Shown piece after piece: positions 62,001 to 64,000 of a stretch of 64,000 nucleotides of DNA; the first letter of the stretch is position 1, and each line of letters begins with the position of its first letter. Position numbers and translations under genes: made by a program. Location of the stretch: assembly GCA_013306675.1 (NCBI GenBank), contig JABLUY010000110.1, forward strand, positions 1 to 64,000, read 5' to 3'. The DNA is from Thraustochytrium sp. TN22. Lineage: Eukaryota > Sar > Bigyra > Thraustochytrida > Thraustochytriidae. The notes under the pieces were generated by a model. The model worked only from the letters and a program-made list of their open reading frames with translations. It did no database searches and was not told where the DNA came from.

Positions 62001-64000
62001 TGCTTGTTCGCGCGCTGCGCGTGCTGCATCTCACGGTGCGCATGACCACGGCCGAAGCGCATCTCGAGGCTTGCCGTCAGGAGCTCGACCGCCGCACGCC
62101 TTTGCAGCTCTGCCGCAAGCTCGCCGGCCTCTCGAGCGAGTTTCACTTCGAAAAGACGCTCGACCAAGACACCTTGCTCGAGGACGTTGCACGCGGCGTC
62201 GAGCGCGAGACCATCAAGCTCTACTTTGCAGACCGCAAGACCCCGGCGCGCCTCAGCGACGACCCGGTCGGCTTGCGCCGCCGCCTCGTCAACAGCATTC
62301 TCGCCCTCGACCCGCAGTACTGCCGCCTTGAGCGCATTGTCGCACTGCTGCGCGACGACTTTGACCGCGGCTGCAGCCCAGGCATTGGCCACACGCTCCC
62401 CATCTTGCCCCTGGCCACCCGCCTGCCCGGTGTACGCGTCGAAGCCCGCCTCACAGCCGACGGCCGACGCGCCTACTACGCCGCCAACCTACAGAGCGTG
62501 GACGAGCGCACCGGTGCGGTCCGCGTGTGCTTTCAGGACGGCGAGGAGCGAGTCCTCGGCCAGCAGGACGTGCGCTACGCGCCGCGCAACGCCGGCACCG
62601 GTGGCGACGACGGCGTCTCGGCCGGCGGCGCCGAGCGCTTCGCGGCCACGGCGGACCAGCTCACTCTCGCGGACCTCTGCAAGCGCGCCGGGATTGACCG
62701 CGCCTCGCAGGACCGTGTGGCAGCCGCCGCGGGCCTCGCCGCCACGCCATTGCTGCGCTTTCACGCGCTCCCGTCCGCCGACCTTCGCGCCCTGCTGCAG
62801 CCCGAGGGCGGCCAGCAGGCCTTGCAGGCCGAACGCCGCCTCGCGCGCCTCGAGTCTGCTGCGCACGGCTTCGTTCTGCGCGCTCTGCTCGAGGCACCGC
62901 TTGAGCGGGACCCTTCGCTGCGCGCGCGTGTCCGGGACTGGTACCTCGGCAAACAGGGCGACTTTGAGGGCTTGGTCGCCCTCCTCGGCGCGGGCCAGAG
63001 CCCGGCGAAGGAAGCCCTGCTCGCGGCGCTCGCCTCTAAGGATTGCGCCTCGCCCGCGGCACTCTCCTACGAGGATTTCGCAGCGCGCTTCGGGCTCAAG
63101 GGAACGGCCATCGCACCGCAGAATGTCGGGACTGATGACGTCGACAGCCTCGCGATGGCCCTTGCGCGGCGCGAGGGCCGGCCGGTCAAGGCGCTCTTTG
63201 CCCGTCTCCACACTCTCGTGCCGCTGGCCTCGCTCACAACCAAGTCTCGCGCGGTGCCGGTGACGGCAGTTCGCGCGGTCCACGATGGCCTCAGGTCGTC
63301 TACAGTGCAGCTGGACGACGCCAGCATCGTCGAAATTCCGTGGTCCGAGTTCGACCTCTACGGCAACAACGGCGCCGGGCGTCAGGAGGACGGCGAGGTC
63401 GCGCCGGATGGGTTGCCGTCCAAGAAGCGCAAGATGGACCGGGCGGCTCAGGGCAAGTCCGCGAAGCAGCCGCGGCATCTGGCGAGCACGAACGGCGACG
63501 AGGACGTGGACATCGGGGACGCGCACAGGGAAGAAGAGGACGACGACGACGACGACGAAAAGGACCTGGCAGCGGACGCCGGCGAAGATGAGCTCGGAAG
63601 GAAAGAGCGCACGCGCATGGTGTTCGAGCCGCAGCCCGGCACACTGCTGCTCGCGAACGAGGTGCTGAGTGTCAATTATGACCAGGGAGAGATCGAGGTG
63701 GTGCGCCTCGATACGGGCAGGCCAGACACCTTCACGTGGGCGATGCTCCGGATCGACGGCAAGAAGGCGCCAAGCGAGGGCTCAGTGAACGCGCACGAGT
63801 CAATCCTCGCCAAGGCTGACCGCATGGACGTTCTCAAGGCCAACATCGCCGAGCAGTCCGTGTTGGCGCACGACCTGCGCACCTACTACAACACGCTCAA
63901 GGCGGCGGAGGGCCGCGGGGCGCAGCGCGTGGACGCGCTTGGGCGCCAAGGCCTCATGGCTCTGCAGGAGCTCATCGACAAGAGCAATGTGCCCGAGTGT
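58814..64000 (+). CDS. SNF2-family helicase-like protein, SHPRH-like (3' end outside window)
   Basis: Open from the ATG at 58814 to the window edge: 1729 codons without a stop, incomplete at the C-terminus. An N-terminal Gln-rich repeat (about 35-73) and poly-Ser (about 76-98) precede the first structured region. SNF2 motifs: motif Ia/I with GLICEEMGLGKTLEFIALVL (Lys554), motif II VCLDEMQE (DEMQ, 696-699), and motif III RWMISGTPIYTGIDDIHGEL followed by NFL. The FWDLCVKKPYNAR stretch and a very long insertion after the first RecA lobe (more than 800 residues, with a polyQ run and a Tudor-like VCFQDGEERVLGQ segment) recall SHPRH/Rad5-type ubiquitin ligases, where a RING splits the helicase. The second lobe and RING are not in view. 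Likely role: chromatin or replication-stress repair. Confidence 0.83.
58920..59030. repeat. 15-bp degenerate coding repeat, Gln-rich
   Basis: Seven or so diverged units of the type CAGCAAGACCAGCAG encode QDQQ-like residues in the SNF2 protein, followed by a TCCTCG hexamer array encoding poly-Ser (59041-59106). Confidence 0.85.

Noticed and set aside
1-64000. Viral relics, retroelements or CRISPR arrays
   Set aside because: No reverse transcriptase, integrase, capsid-like or Cas-like motifs and no regularly spaced direct repeats with unique spacers were seen.

Overview
This is a GC-rich eukaryotic nuclear window (no operons, no bacterial-type genes in series) with about 30 genes, nearly all single-exon. 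The three introns I can place or infer are short and lie between codons; the two fully resolved ones are both 91 bp with GT..AG ends. The gene set includes TRAPPC4, APC2, EXO84, PMP34, CTC1, MFAP1, BBS6/MKKS, nucleoredoxin, a cytochrome b5-acyl-CoA dehydrogenase fusion, a probable selenoprotein and an organellar-type peptide deformylase. It points to an intron-poor, GC-rich unicellular protist that probably builds cilia at some stage. A thraustochytrid-like stramenopile is my best inference, but nothing here proves it. No retroelement, viral relic, CRISPR array or rRNA was recognised.

Layout. 0-2.1 kb: end of a WD40 gene, a decayed RCC1-repeat pseudogene and two-exon TRAPPC4. 2.3-7.4 kb: a divergent pair, ankyrin protein (-) and an acidic coiled-coil/EF-hand-like protein (+). 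8.4-10.0 kb: Baeyer-Villiger monooxygenase (+). 10.3-11.2 kb: a glutaredoxin-like membrane protein (-) whose frame continues through one TGA and whose 3' UTR holds a form-2 SECIS-like stem. 12-14.4 kb: APC2. 14.6-18.4 kb: RGS-repeat protein (-) and cytochrome b5-ACAD (+). 18.5-22.1 kb: a 3' partial duplication, BTB-Tubby (-) and PMP34 (+). 22.3-26.1 kb: NOXRED1-like, a small papain-fold-like protein and nucleoredoxin (all -). 26.8-30.6 kb: CTC1. 30.9-37.1 kb: MoxR-VWA (-) and EXO84 (+). 37.2-38.9 kb: BBS6 (-). 38.9-41.7 kb: repeat-rich, with small ORF A. 41.7-46.7 kb: peptide deformylase (-), MFAP1 (+) and an iron-ligand-less JmjC protein (-). 46.7-52.6 kb: a gene-poor stretch holding small ORFs B and C. 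52.6-58.4 kb: GST (-), enoyl-CoA hydratase (+), a Cys-rich small protein (+) and a GxGYxYP-type secreted protein (-). 58.8 kb to the end: an SHPRH-like SNF2 protein that runs off the window.

Organisation. Genes alternate strand almost strictly, giving divergent pairs that share GC-rich promoters (often with GGCGC/GCCGC pentamer tracts) and convergent 3' ends sometimes only 31-83 bp apart. The genes do not form one pathway: they are mostly housekeeping (secretory tethering, ubiquitin ligase, splicing, telomere capping) with scattered redox and lipid enzymes. The two most novel items are the predicted selenoprotein with its SECIS element and a family of three 70-80-residue proteins (41.0, 49.8 and 52.0 kb) sharing a conserved C-terminal RER-x3-TGVLP core.
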